Assembly: GCA_029945375.1 (NCBI GenBank)
Contig: CM057058.1
Coordinates: 4,482,734-4,546,733 of the forward strand
Length of the DNA: 64,000 nucleotides
Reading direction: 5' to 3'
Origin: Agaricus subrufescens
Lineage: Eukaryota > Basidiomycota > Agaricomycetes > Agaricales > Agaricaceae
The notes below the pieces were generated by a model. The model did not search any database. It was not told the origin of the DNA and saw nothing but the letters and a program-made list of their open reading frames with translations. Made by a program: the position numbers and the translations under genes. The stretch's first letter is position 1, and every line of letters starts with the position of its first letter. Positions 34,990 through 45,410 of this stretch are shown in pieces.

Positions 34990-37160
34990 TCTTGTGTATG
35001 CTTTGTCTCGTTGCTTATTCTCTCGGAACTGTAGTGAGAAAGATATATTCTAAGCAGGCAGTGCATACAGATAAAGATACGTTGACTTGAAATCACAGAT
35101 GAGAACGCTCGCCATCTAAAGCGGAACAGTTGTCCAGTGTTGGAAGACTGTGCTACTTCAGTGCTTGATGCGACTGAAATGTGCCAGCAAATGGCAAAAC
35201 TCCATCTCTTCATCATTTTCATGACTCGATCAGTAGAAATTACAGCTGTCATCCTGACAAGGGACTACTATCTGATGGTAGAAGCCGAGTAGCCCATTCG
35301 GGCGGCAAGTTTTCCTTCACACGTGCCCTGGAAGGAACGTGGTCAATATTAATAACCCTCCGTCCAACGCTGGTTGTGACACCCAAGCCATCTATATTGG
35401 AGTGATGTTCGACGTTCCTTTACTTTATTTTGTTGTCATTGAGTTAGCTAGTAATGTGAGTCTTAAATTGCTAAGGGACAAAGCCGCTATGTACATTAAG
35501 CCGAGTAGCTGGCCGGAAAACGAGAGCGATGAAGATTTCACGGAAATTGTTGCCTTCGTTTTGATATATAAAGATACCAACACTCCGAGGACCGAGGATC
35601 CAACAAGATGCTCAGCAGTTGTTCCAATGATATTGTAATGTGAAGCGATAGTGACATGCTTACTATCTTTACGTCTTGACTACATCTTTGTCTGGGATTG
35701 TAACAAATTGAATCATAGTGATGAGGGGAAGTAGTACATTGAATCGTTACCAGGTCAAATGTAAACTCTCCAGGCAGCACTAAAAAGGCTATTCAGTCTC
35801 TCGCTAATGTTCAAAACTTTCTCTTTGTCTTGGTATCAGACTAGGCAGACGCGATACCCATTTTTAAATGATTGATGTTACCGGGTGGCTACATTGGGAA
35901 GGTCTTCTCGAGGACAAATATCCTTCGAAGCAGGCTGGCAAGCCAAACACATGTTAGAGTGGGTAATCATTTCTTCTAGGAAAACTGATACTTCCTGCTC
36001 TCCTAGAATCCCACACTATCAAGAGCGCAAAGCTCTCCGTTACAAACTTTGATTTAAGATCCTTCCTCTTCGCACAACGAATTAAAGCCACCATCGATCG
36101 ATGAATCTAATTCCATTTGTACTAGTCAACCCATGTTCAAAGACATATGACTCCACCGAAAACCAAAAGAACAGCCCGAAGATTAAAAAAGTGCCCTCAC
36201 CCACAAGCTTCGGGGCATGAAAAATGAGAGATATAAGATAGTTGGCGAAGTTTATAGAAGGAAGATTGAAAACATGACAGACAATGGACTTGCACAGATC
36301 CTAGTTTAATCGGGAACAACACGGTGTTGACTCGGAAGGGTTGCACGTGTGAAAATTGATACAACAGCAGTGCAACGTCCACCCTTAATGGGCCCTTGCG
36401 TCATCTCCCGTTACCTCCAAGGATGTTCATTGTCCTGTTGCTGGCTCCTTTATTTTCCTATGCTAACCCCTAGCTCTTACGTTCAATAATGCCGATAGTA
36501 GAAGTAAGTGGTAGTAGTTCGCTCTGGTACTTCAACTTTGCTTTAATCGCTTCGAAACCAGTACACGATCAATCTGTCAGGTATCTCAGTCCCCATGACT
36601 CCAGCAGTCTTCTGAGCAGTCACATCTTCCTGACAGATACCCACATATTTGGCTTCATGAGATGCAGAACTATCGAACGTTGTCTGGATTGCTTACACAT
36701 TCAAGAACGTTCGTCGATGATTGGCTTATAGACTGGACCTGAAAGGTAATAAAGGCACAGCACCATACTATCAGTGCCAATTTTGGCTACGTCAAATATA
36801 GAATTGACCCAGTTTGGGAAGCTTCATAAAAGCAAACGGCGCTCACTAGCTCTCCCGTGAAATGAGAATTTTGACAGCCGGGCATCGAACGCCGTACCAG
36901 CACAAATACCAGCCGGGACATTCCGCATTGAGGGTGCTGTTCCGAAGTCCACTAGTCAAGAGAACGGGTGAAGAGGTGGCGCCCCCCGCTATATTCCTGA
37001 TACATGGCGGAAGTGCGGCAACTTGGATAAACTAAAACAACTCTCACCTGCGTTTGGTCCAGCGGTGAGTACCCCCCTCAGATGACCGCTGTGCAGTGCT
37101 AAATAAGGACCCTCCACCAATGAGATCAAGCTCGAATGTCTCGCTGTCAAATAGAGGTCT
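34990..37160. other. Intergenic N2-N3 (about 2.2 kb)
   Basis: This is the longest gap inside the cluster apart from the retroelement. A 99-codon open frame at 35339-35638 starts with GTG and matches nothing known to me. I see no terminal repeats or RNA genes. Confidence 0.5.
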
Positions 37161-37186
37161 TGGGAAAAAGAGAGCATTGCCGAGGT
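37161..37186 (+). promoter_or_regulatory. Cluster promoter block upstream of N3
   Basis: TGGGAAAAAGAGAG followed by CATTGCCGAGG, about 130 bp upstream of the N3 ATG, matching the blocks before N2 and N5. Confidence 0.5.
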
Positions 37187-37317
37187 CTAAACTTATGAGC
37201 TTTAGCTGCTTCAAATTGCAGCCTACTTCCATCGTTCTATCTCTACTACCGCTTTCTTCCTTCTACTGCTACTTCCCTCTACTGTTACTTCCCTCTTTCA
37301 ATACCCGCCCCTGTCCC

Positions 37318-40300
37318 ATGGCTTCCAGCAAGAGACAGGGTAAAGTTAAGGAATGGATAAGACGTGTCTTCTCGTCAAAGAGCGAGAATCACTATCAGGC
37401 GGATAGTAAGCACCTCAGCGGTCACACAGAGCTGAATTGAACGAATTTGACATCCAGTTCCCCGCCGCCGCTCCCGGTCACAATACCATTTTGGCCTACG
37501 CGATCCGGAACTGACGAATATAGAAGGAAATAACAATACGGTGGCTCATGTACACGGGAATCATGGCAATGCGCTACCAGGTAGGCGGTGCCATATTACC
37601 TTCTGCAATGTTGGGGGCTCATGTCGTGTTGTGCAGTCATGACTTTACTTTCACATCACATCATTCAGGGTGCCGCCCACGACTCCTCAGCTCGCACCCC
37701 TCCTCCACGTTGCCACCCTGAAACACGCGTGAAGTTAATGGCTCGTATAACGGATTGGTTCAACGACCAAGGACAACATCAAGAAGAGTTAGTTCTATGG
37801 ATTACAGGTCCCGCTGGGTCTGGAAAATCAGCCATCGTCCAAACATTTGCCGAGTATCTCGTCAAGATGAAATACCTTGGAGCCTCAGTATTTTTTTCTC
37901 GGCCAAACAAGCGCAATAATCCGCATGGTGTCTTCATCACAATCGCTTATCAGCTGGCCACGAGGATCGAAGAATATCACGACTTCATTGCCGAGCGACT
38001 CCTCCGTGATCCAGAACTATTACACGGAGATATGCAAGCTCAATTCACAGCATTTATCGTTGACCCATTCGTTGGGAGAGGGATAGGAGCTGGTGGTCGA
38101 CGATGGGGGATATTGCTTGACGGCCTTGACGAGCTAGACGGAGAAGATCCACAGTGCGGGATCATTGAACTCATCAGCAAATTTGCCCGTGAGCATCGTT
38201 ATGCCCCTCTCATCTGGATAATAGCCAGTCGCCCGGAATCACACATATCCAACACGTTTGAGGAAGATGATGTGCGTCGCAGTTGCCGGTCAGAACACCT
38301 TCCAATCGATTCTACTGAAGCCTGCGATGACGTTGATCGCTTCTTACGGTCGAGTTTCGCCTCAATACAGAAGAAGTTCCGACATTCCGTGCCGCGCGAC
38401 TGGCCTAATAGTGGTGATTTCCTAAAACTTACGGCCGCTGCTTCGGGACTTTTCATCTATGCTGAAGTAGTCATGCAGTTCATCAGAGACCCGTCTTACA
38501 GCGATCCGGTCTCCCGGCTCAAAGTTCTTTTAGCTATCCTTGACCACTCTAACGCCCCTACTATCAACGAAAACCCATTTTATAACTTGGATACCCTTTA
38601 CCGCGAAATCCTCTCTTCGATTCCGTCTCATCTTTGGCCAACGGCGAAACGAATGCTAGGCTTTGTGAACCGTCAGAGCCAGATCTTCGATTGGTTCTGC
38701 GTCAGTGAGCTCGGGACGCTTCGAGGAATGGCCATACTCTTCGGACTCCAACCTCATGTCATCTACTCGTCCATTATCAAGTGTCACTCGACCCTAAGGG
38801 TGCCTGATTGGAAAGTAGCGCATAAGAAACAGCTGACTGTCCTCCATGCATCGTTCACCGATTTTCTCAAAGATCCACAAAGATCGGGAAAATTCTATTT
38901 GGGAAGTGACGAGGAAATTGATGACGACATAGGGGAGTGCCTTCTCATGCTTTGGAACAGGTGTAGTGGAAGTGGTGTGGAGATGGGTACGCATGACGAC
39001 CTAGCATTCGTTTCAATGCTGATTTAATACCAACTTAGGATCGGTGAAAGCCGCATGGCGCCAATATTGTTCAAGATTGGATGACAAGCCACCGTCAAGG
39101 GTCATTAACAAGTTCCATGACGAGCTGTTTAACGACGTTGTCTTCTTTTTGAGTTCACTGATGCAACATACGTTTAAAAAGCGAGCAGGGTCATTTGCAT
39201 ATGCGGAGCTATACGATGTTCACATGATCAAGCTATCGTATAGCCTGAAAGGGGATGATGTGGCGCAAATTGTTGACGCCCTAACGGTGAGTAATTTAAC
39301 ACTTTCACTTTGTGCCAGAGTTTTTTTTGATTTCGCAGACCACTGAGGTTAACGATACAAATCTTCTTCGGAGGATCTCCTTCAAGGACCTCACTTTTGG
39401 ACATCTTGATATGAACACGATGAAGCCTACATGGGCTTATTATGCGAGGACTGGGACTTTCTCCAGAGATCAGTGGTTACTGACTTCGGTGAGTGCTGTG
39501 GACGATCTTGTTATGATTCGTCGTTCCTGATAGTTTGTGTTTGTTGAACATGTTCACTAGTCGGTCAAAGATACGATCGTATATCACATGACTATCGTGT
39601 ATGGTACATTAGCCTTTGTTCCCACATTCGATCCTCTGGTTGTTCCTTCAATCAGAGAATCGTATGTGTTCCGTTCTTCTCTCGTTATGTGTTATATCTT
39701 AACTTGTATCTAGTCATATCACTAGGTACTAATCTATGGTTGTTCCTTCAATCAGAGAATCTCATATCACTAGATTAACAGGTTATGGGCCCCGCCTAAC
39801 TAAATTCTTCTAGTATTTGACGATTCAATTGGATTATCAACCCATTATACCCTATCAGGCTTCTATTGCAGGTCATCCATATCTTTTTCGGCTTCTAGAC
39901 CAGGATTGGACGCATATAGTCAACATTTCCGCGCATACAATCAAAATGTCGTCACTCCATGGTTTTCCACTCTACTCGCTTCAAGGACAAGATGATCATT
40001 CTTCTGCTTCCTCTTCGATGTCGATGACAGAAAACTATGGAATCCCACAGCCGAATGTGATACAGATGCCCCAAGGGAGCTTGCCAGTTTCATCCTCTTT
40101 TCACAATAATTTTCGTTCTCCTTCTCCTGTAATTCATAATAATTCACCACATCATAACTCCCCTGTTCCGATTCAACCCAATTCTCTTAATCCTTCACAT
40201 AACATTCAAAACAATATTCCCATTTACCAAACCCCTCATAACAATTTCCCTTCAATTTCAAATCATCATCCGTTTCAACTTCCTTATTCTCAACCATATT

Positions 40301-43300
40301 CATTTCCACCTGTTCAACCTCAACCATTTCCAATTTCGAATCCTTATGTCCAATCATATCAAAATGTATCACCTATTCAATTTCCTTATCACCAACCTTT
40401 TTCGAATCATGTTAATATTTCGGCACCTGTTACAAATTTTTCCAATCTTTCTAATTCTTCTTCAAATCGTTTAGTAACTAGCATTTCACATCTGGCAGCT
40501 CTTGAGGGGACATCCAACTTCGACACTTGGGATATCAACTTACGGTCCTATCTTGAAGGCGCTGGTCAGATCGGTTTCATCTACGATATAACAAGTGATC
40601 CCTATGACCCATCCATCATTCCCATCTATCGTCCACAACTTGGTCCTTCTCCGACGCAAGACGAACTTGAAAACTTGGCTAGTTGGCGTCAAGCTGATAG
40701 TCAGGTCAAGCATATTATCCTAAACAAGCTCTCACCGCTTGTTACAGGATCAATATCCATGTCAACATCTGGTTCATCTCGTGACATCTATTTGCTGCTC
40801 AAACGGATGTATTCGACGAGGAACTGGGTAGGAGGGAAGACTATATGGGAATCATTATCACGCGCAAAACCCATAAATGGTGACATTCAAGCATTCTGCC
40901 ATCGATGGTTATCAGACTACAGCCGCATTTGCGCATCACGATTCGAGATTCCTGCCCCCCTTGCCATTACCACTTTTTTCAATAACCTACCTACTACTGG
41001 ACCACCTCTCGTTTTGAAATGTTCAACCTTCGCAGTATTAAATCAACAACCGGGTACTCCTACACAATATGTATTCAAAGTTGTGCAAGATTTACTCGAC
41101 CAAGTTACTGCCATGGGATGGAAGCCACCCATCAACAACAATTCTAACATGACTACAAATCGATCACCAAATCCACTTTCTCAACGTAATAGTTCATCTG
41201 TACCAATTCCAACTTCCAACCAACGTCGCGAAAATCAAAACAATCTAAACTCGAACAACCGACGTCCCCAAGTTAACGCTGTTATCGATGATCAACAAGC
41301 AATAACTGACGATGGGGGTGGGAATGGAGGTGTTATAGATGTGATTATGGATTCTAGCGGTGACGAAGACTATGCCACAGCGAATGTAATTATGCCTACC
41401 TCTATCAACTCAGACTTCGCTATTTCTTTCTATTCACTGTCTGATAAGTCCGCACCGGAGATCTCCCTCACGAGCGACGATGACAACTTCATGGGGGTGT
41501 TTGATGCACTTCTTGATTCAGGATCCACACACCATATATTCCATGATAAAGATTCATTCATTACCATTGATGAATCTTTCTCTTTGCCGGTCTCGACAGC
41601 AAATCAATCGATGCTACCCATACTTGGCCGAGGAGATGTTACTCTCTTGGTTAGAGGAGATGTAGACGTTCGTATAACACTGCGGGGGTGTTTGTTCGCA
41701 CCCTCTGTTCCTGTCAATATCCTATCACTATCCCGGTTGACAGCAAAGGGCATAAAATGCACTTTTGATGATACCGGTACTGCCGCATTATCAATTGGCA
41801 TACCTAGTCGCACAGATCCAGTGAAAATCCCCACTATCTGTCGAAATGGATTGACATACATTAAATGTGACTTCATAAACTCCTTTTGTTCCATAACTCG
41901 CGACAATGAATCATTTGCGGCTTTCCTATCCCCTACACTCACACCTGACTTATGGCACCAACGCTTCGGTCACCTTAATAGTGATGCAACCCGGGCTACC
42001 TTGACACGCGGGTATGTGAATGGAACATCATATGAAGGATCATTTGAACGAGAAATCTGTCCATCTTGCATCATTGGGAAGGGTGCACAGCGTCATCATC
42101 CTTTTCGAGGGAATCGAGCCGATGCTATTGGCGATCTCCTACATATGGACATTTGTGGCCCTTGGCCTGTACAAACCCCATCTCGCCATCTATATGCCTG
42201 TTGCATTGTGGACGATTTCTCCAACTTTGGTTTCACTGCCCTCCTTACTCATAAGTCGGATGCAATCAAAGCATTTCGTTTTGTCGAAGCCTTCTTGTCT
42301 AGACAATGTGGTGTTTCGGTGAAGTCGGTGCGGACTGATGGTGCTAAGGAGCTGTGTGAGGGTAATCTTGGGGACCATTTTCGTTCACAAGGTATACACG
42401 TACAGGTGACTGCTCCTTACGCTCACCACCAGAATGGCAAAGCGGAACGATTTATTCGGACAATTGAGGATGGTTGTCAGACATTGTTGGCTGCATCGGG
42501 TCTTCCTGATCAATTTTGGGGTGATGCAGTTCTGACAATGCAATACCTTCGTAATCGTCTTCCTACCTCGACACTTCCTTCAGGGATGACACCGTATGAG
42601 ATGATTTTTGGAGTTAAGCCTGATCTTTCTCACCTGCGCGTATGGGGATGTGTCTGCTATCCAGTGATACCTCCAGAGCGCCGTACCAAAGCTGGGCCTC
42701 GTCGATACCAAGCCATTTTTGTAGGATATGAAGAGGGCCGGAAAGGCTGGCGAGTTCGCTCACTGTCTGGGTCCTACTCATTCTCTGATGACGTGGTGTT
42801 TGATGAACTTCGCCCTGGTCGTTTGGGTGTATCTCGTCCTCTCACATTGCCATCTTCGTCGTCTGGGGGTGCAGATTCTGAACACTCAAGACCTCCCCGC
42901 CCCAGGATTAGGACTGCAAAAGGTTTGGAGTATCAAAAGGAGGTGGAAAGACGTGCGCAGGCAAGGAGCAAGAGGAAGATTGGCAACGCACCGAAATACC
43001 ACACTGACCAAGTGTTATCCTTGACGAGTTACAGCGCACTTGGTGATATTCTTCAGGATGACTATCTGTCTGAGTTCAACCAGATCGGGTCTGCGCTCAG
43101 TGAAGATATCGTCGTCCAGTCACATTCTTTTTCTCACCTGATGCCATCTTGCATGCTGACCTCTTTCGGATATGACAAGCCTCCGGATACTCTTTGGGAA
43201 GCGATGAAACGTAAAGACTGGGATATGTTTAGGGCTGCGATGGATCGGGAGTATAAGGGACTGGTGGATATGGGTGCATTTGAGGAGACGGACTTACCAG

Positions 43301-45410
43301 TGGGACGGAAGGCTATTGCGGTACGATGGGTTTATGCGTTCAAATATGATGAGTTGGGTAAGCCGAAGGAAGGATGTGAGAAGGCGCGTCTGGTGGCAAA
43401 GGGTTTTAGTCAGCGACCGGAGGATTACGGAGAAACGTATGCACCTGTGGCCAGGATGGCAAGTATCCGTGTGGTATTGGCTCTGGCTGCGGAACAAGAC
43501 CTGGAACTATTCAGTTGGGATTGCAAAACGGCGTTCCTGCACGCGAAGTTAAACCGAGATATCTTTATCAAGCAGATTCCGGGATATCCCTTGCCCAATC
43601 CCTCCTCTGTGCTGAAGCTAAAGGTCGCGTTATATGGTCTGAAACAAGCTGCGTATGAATTCTATCAACTGCTTCGCTCAGTTATGATTGCTATTGGCCT
43701 CGATCGTCTTGAAGTCGATCATGCATTTTTCTTTGGTGAATGGCAATCACCTCCTCATCCCTCTATCCCTATGCCTAGCAATGGTCAACCACTCCGTCTC
43801 TATATTCCAGTTCACGTTGATGATGGGCTCACCGCTTCTAATAGTGTTGAGCTCTATAAATGGTTTATTGGTGAACTCCAGAAACATCTCACCATTGTTG
43901 ATCTCGGACAGGCCCAGTTATATCTTGGCTGTCGGATCATTCGTGATCGTTCACAGAAAACCTTATGGCTGTCGCAGGAACACTTTGTTGACGACCTTCT
44001 CTCCAAATGGAATATGGTGACGGTGCCTCCGTCATCTGTCCCAATTCATGATCAGTTGTCAAGTAAAAAACCAGCTCCACCTGGTGCTTTGCCCTCGATT
44101 CCTGACAGCGAGCTTACCGTTTCTTACCAGAGCTTGGTCGGCAGCCTGCTCTATCTGGCCATTTGCACTAGGCCTGATATCGCCTATGTGTGTATGGCGT
44201 TGGGTCAACACAATGCTAACCCCTCCCGGACCCACATGCTTGCGGCAAAAGATGTTCTGCGTTATCTGGCTGGCTCGAGACGACATGCATTGTGTTTTGG
44301 TCGCCAGTCTTGCGAGTTCTCGGAGGCTGTTGGCGGTTACATCCAGCATGTAGGATTCTCTGACTCTGACTGGGCGTCGGATGAATCAACACGCAGGAGT
44401 GTAGCGGGTTTTTGTTTTATGTTTGCTGGCTGCTGTGTTTCGTGGTCCGCTGTTAAACAAAAATCCGTTGCACTGTCTTCCGCTGAGGCCGAATATTACG
44501 CTTTAGCCCACGCCGTTAAGGAGGCTCTCTGGCTACGATCTCTGCTGCTGCTCATCCATGTCCCCATTCCCAACTCTTATCCGGTGCTCTGTGACAACTC
44601 TGCCGCCATCACGATAGCTACCACCGATTCTATCACTTCTCGTACAAAACACATCGATGTCCGTCATCATTTTTTGCGCCAATACATGGGTCGCGAACTT
44701 ACTGCGAAATGGATTCGGACCACGGAAATGCCTGCGGACATATTCACTAAGCCTCTGCCGTCACCCTTGTTCTGCAAGCATCGGCAGACTCTGGGGGTGT
44801 TGCCTTTGCCGCCACCTTTACCATGATTTCATCCTTTTTCTTGTTTTTCCCAGTTCGCCTTATCTCTTCCTCGTGTTTCTCTTCTTTGTTCACTGTTGTT
44901 ATCCTTCTACGTTTGTTCTATGGTTTTTTCCTCTTGGATCATATCTTTGAGGGGGTGTGTTGAACATGTTCACTAGTCGGTCAAAGATACGATCGTATAT
45001 CACATGACTATCGTGTATGGTACATTAGCCTTTGTTCCCACATTCGATCCTCTGGTTGTTCCTTCAATCAGAGAATCGTATGTGTTCCGTTCTTCTCTCG
45101 TTATGTGTTATATCTTAACTTGTATCTAGTCATATCACTAGGTACTAATCTATGGTTGTTCCTTCAATCAGAGAATCTCATATCACTAGATTAACAGTGT
45201 TGCCTTTCAACGCTATTGTAGCCGCGCTCAAGTAATGAATTAGGACCATTTATACGTGATATAGAACACTTGCAGATCGTTTCGCCCGAGCATGAGGTCA
45301 CAATTTTTGGGGGTGTACCTGAAGGGCGGGCTGCGGTCTTTCGGTATCCCTTAGCCAAAAACCCTGGTTATCGGCAGTATATATATTATATTATTCCGTA
45401 TCCTGGGTAG
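37318..45410 (+). CDS. NACHT-domain protein N3, split by a Copia element in its last intron
   Basis: Exons 37318-37405, 37458-37580, 37637-38986, 39039-39286, 39339-39488 and 45222-45410 give 715 residues with every phase intact. Exon 1 has K-V-K-E-W-I. Exon 2 carries the unit I-E-G-N-N-N-T-V-A-H. Exon 3 has Walker A G-P-A-G-S-G-K-S and Walker B L-L-D-G-L-D-E-L-D-G-E-D. The last exon restarts after the retroelement with P-R-S-S-N-E-L and ends Y-I-I-P-Y-P-G. The last intron is now 5733 bp; removing the element and one target duplication leaves 73 bp, close to the 58-66 bp seen in N1, N2, N4 and N5. Coding potential is undamaged, but fungal splicing of a 5.7 kb intron holding its own promoter and terminator is doubtful. 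Confidence 0.82.
39542..39780 (+). repeat. 5' LTR of the Copia element
   Basis: 239 bp, TGTTGAACATG...GATTAACA. It contains an internal direct repeat: GGTTGTTCCTTCAATCAGAG plus AATC occurs twice, each near a TCATATCACTAG-like block. Confidence 0.93.
39781..39797 (+). promoter_or_regulatory. Primer-binding site resembling initiator tRNA-Met anticodon region
   Basis: Immediately after the 5' LTR stands GGTTATGGGCCCCGCC. Its complement contains GGGCCCATAACC, the anticodon stem-loop of eukaryotic initiator tRNA-Met as I recall it. Copia-type elements are known to prime from a 5' half-molecule of this tRNA, so the match fits that mechanism rather than 3'-end priming. Confidence 0.65.
39946..44826 (+). 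CDS. Copia Gag-Pol polyprotein
   Basis: 1626 residues from the first ATG; upstream in-frame codons to 39817 lack an ATG. A Pro/Asn/Gln-rich leader precedes a UBN2-type Gag region (L-E-G-T-S-N-F-D-T-W near 184). Then come protease D-S-G-S-T-H-H-I-F at 524, the pre-integrase zinc motif L-W-H-Q-R-F-G-H-L-N with C-P-S-C, and integrase with M-D-I-C-G-P, V-R-T-D-G-A-K-E and N-G-K-A-E-R (the DDE residues). Reverse transcriptase has D-C-K-T-A-F-L-H and V-H-V-D-D-G, in place of the usual Y-V-D-D. RNase H has F-S-D-S-D-W-A and S-S-A-E-A-E-Y-Y-A-L. No C-C-H-C zinc knuckle is visible in Gag. The frame is intact, so the element could be autonomous. Confidence 0.93.
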   Translation: MSSLHGFPLYSLQGQDDHSSASSSMSMTENYGIPQPNVIQMPQGSLPVSSSFHNNFRSPSPVIHNNSPHHNSPVPIQPNSLNPSHNIQNNIPIYQTPHNNFPSISNHHPFQLPYSQPYSFPPVQPQPFPISNPYVQSYQNVSPIQFPYHQPFSNHVNISAPVTNFSNLSNSSSNRLVTSISHLAALEGTSNFDTWDINLRSYLEGAGQIGFIYDITSDPYDPSIIPIYRPQLGPSPTQDELENLASWRQADSQVKHIILNKLSPLVTGSISMSTSGSSRDIYLLLKRMYSTRNWVGGKTIWESLSRAKPINGDIQAFCHRWLSDYSRICASRFEIPAPLAITTFFNNLPTTGPPLVLKCSTFAVLNQQPGTPTQYVFKVVQDLLDQVTAMGWKPPINNNSNMTTNRSPNPLSQRNSSSVPIPTSNQRRENQNNLNSNNRRPQVNAVIDDQQAITDDGGGNGGVIDVIMDSSGDEDYATANVIMPTSINSDFAISFYSLSDKSAPEISLTSDDDNFMGVFDALLDSGSTHHIFHDKDSFITIDESFSLPVSTANQSMLPILGRGDVTLLVRGDVDVRITLRGCLFAPSVPVNILSLSRLTAKGIKCTFDDTGTAALSIGIPSRTDPVKIPTICRNGLTYIKCDFINSFCSITRDNESFAAFLSPTLTPDLWHQRFGHLNSDATRATLTRGYVNGTSYEGSFEREICPSCIIGKGAQRHHPFRGNRADAIGDLLHMDICGPWPVQTPSRHLYACCIVDDFSNFGFTALLTHKSDAIKAFRFVEAFLSRQCGVSVKSVRTDGAKELCEGNLGDHFRSQGIHVQVTAPYAHHQNGKAERFIRTIEDGCQTLLAASGLPDQFWGDAVLTMQYLRNRLPTSTLPSGMTPYEMIFGVKPDLSHLRVWGCVCYPVIPPERRTKAGPRRYQAIFVGYEEGRKGWRVRSLSGSYSFSDDVVFDELRPGRLGVSRPLTLPSSSSGGADSEHSRPPRPRIRTAKGLEYQKEVERRAQARSKRKIGNAPKYHTDQVLSLTSYSALGDILQDDYLSEFNQIGSALSEDIVVQSHSFSHLMPSCMLTSFGYDKPPDTLWEAMKRKDWDMFRAAMDREYKGLVDMGAFEETDLPVGRKAIAVRWVYAFKYDELGKPKEGCEKARLVAKGFSQRPEDYGETYAPVARMASIRVVLALAAEQDLELFSWDCKTAFLHAKLNRDIFIKQIPGYPLPNPSSVLKLKVALYGLKQAAYEFYQLLRSVMIAIGLDRLEVDHAFFFGEWQSPPHPSIPMPSNGQPLRLYIPVHVDDGLTASNSVELYKWFIGELQKHLTIVDLGQAQLYLGCRIIRDRSQKTLWLSQEHFVDDLLSKWNMVTVPPSSVPIHDQLSSKKPAPPGALPSIPDSELTVSYQSLVGSLLYLAICTRPDIAYVCMALGQHNANPSRTHMLAAKDVLRYLAGSRRHALCFGRQSCEFSEAVGGYIQHVGFSDSDWASDESTRRSVAGFCFMFAGCCVSWSAVKQKSVALSSAEAEYYALAHAVKEALWLRSLLLLIHVPIPNSYPVLCDNSAAITIATTDSITSRTKHIDVRHHFLRQYMGRELTAKWIRTTEMPADIFTKPLPSPLFCKHRQTLGVLPLPPPLP
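44949..44957 (+). promoter_or_regulatory. Polypurine tract of the Copia element
   Basis: GAGGGGGTG directly abuts the 3' LTR. It is the expected site of plus-strand priming, interrupted by one T near the LTR. Confidence 0.6.
44958..45196 (+). repeat. 3' LTR of the Copia element
   Basis: 239 bp, identical to the 5' LTR as far as I can read. It is followed by the GTGTT duplication and then 20 bp of N3 intron before the last exon. Confidence 0.93.

Larger units (their letters stand above)
39542..45196 (+). mobile_element. Full-length Ty1/Copia LTR retrotransposon
   Basis: This is a 5655 bp element with two 239 bp LTRs that look identical by eye. It is flanked by a perfect 5 bp target duplication GTGTT (39537-39541 and 45197-45201). 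LTRs begin TGTTG and end TAACA. One long open frame encodes Gag-Pol in Copia order (protease, integrase, reverse transcriptase, RNase H). LTR identity and the intact frame point to very recent insertion. It sits sense-oriented in the last intron of NACHT gene N3. Confidence 0.95.

Noticed and set aside
35339..35638. 99-codon frame between N2 and N3
   Set aside because: Starts at GTG, no recognised family and no introns; not supported as a gene.
39817..39945. N-terminal extension of Copia Gag-Pol
   Set aside because: The extension begins at TTG. The first in-frame ATG is at 39946.
41604..41942. Antisense frames inside Copia and LINE genes
   Set aside because: They mirror the codon pattern of the real sense genes and have no domain of their own.
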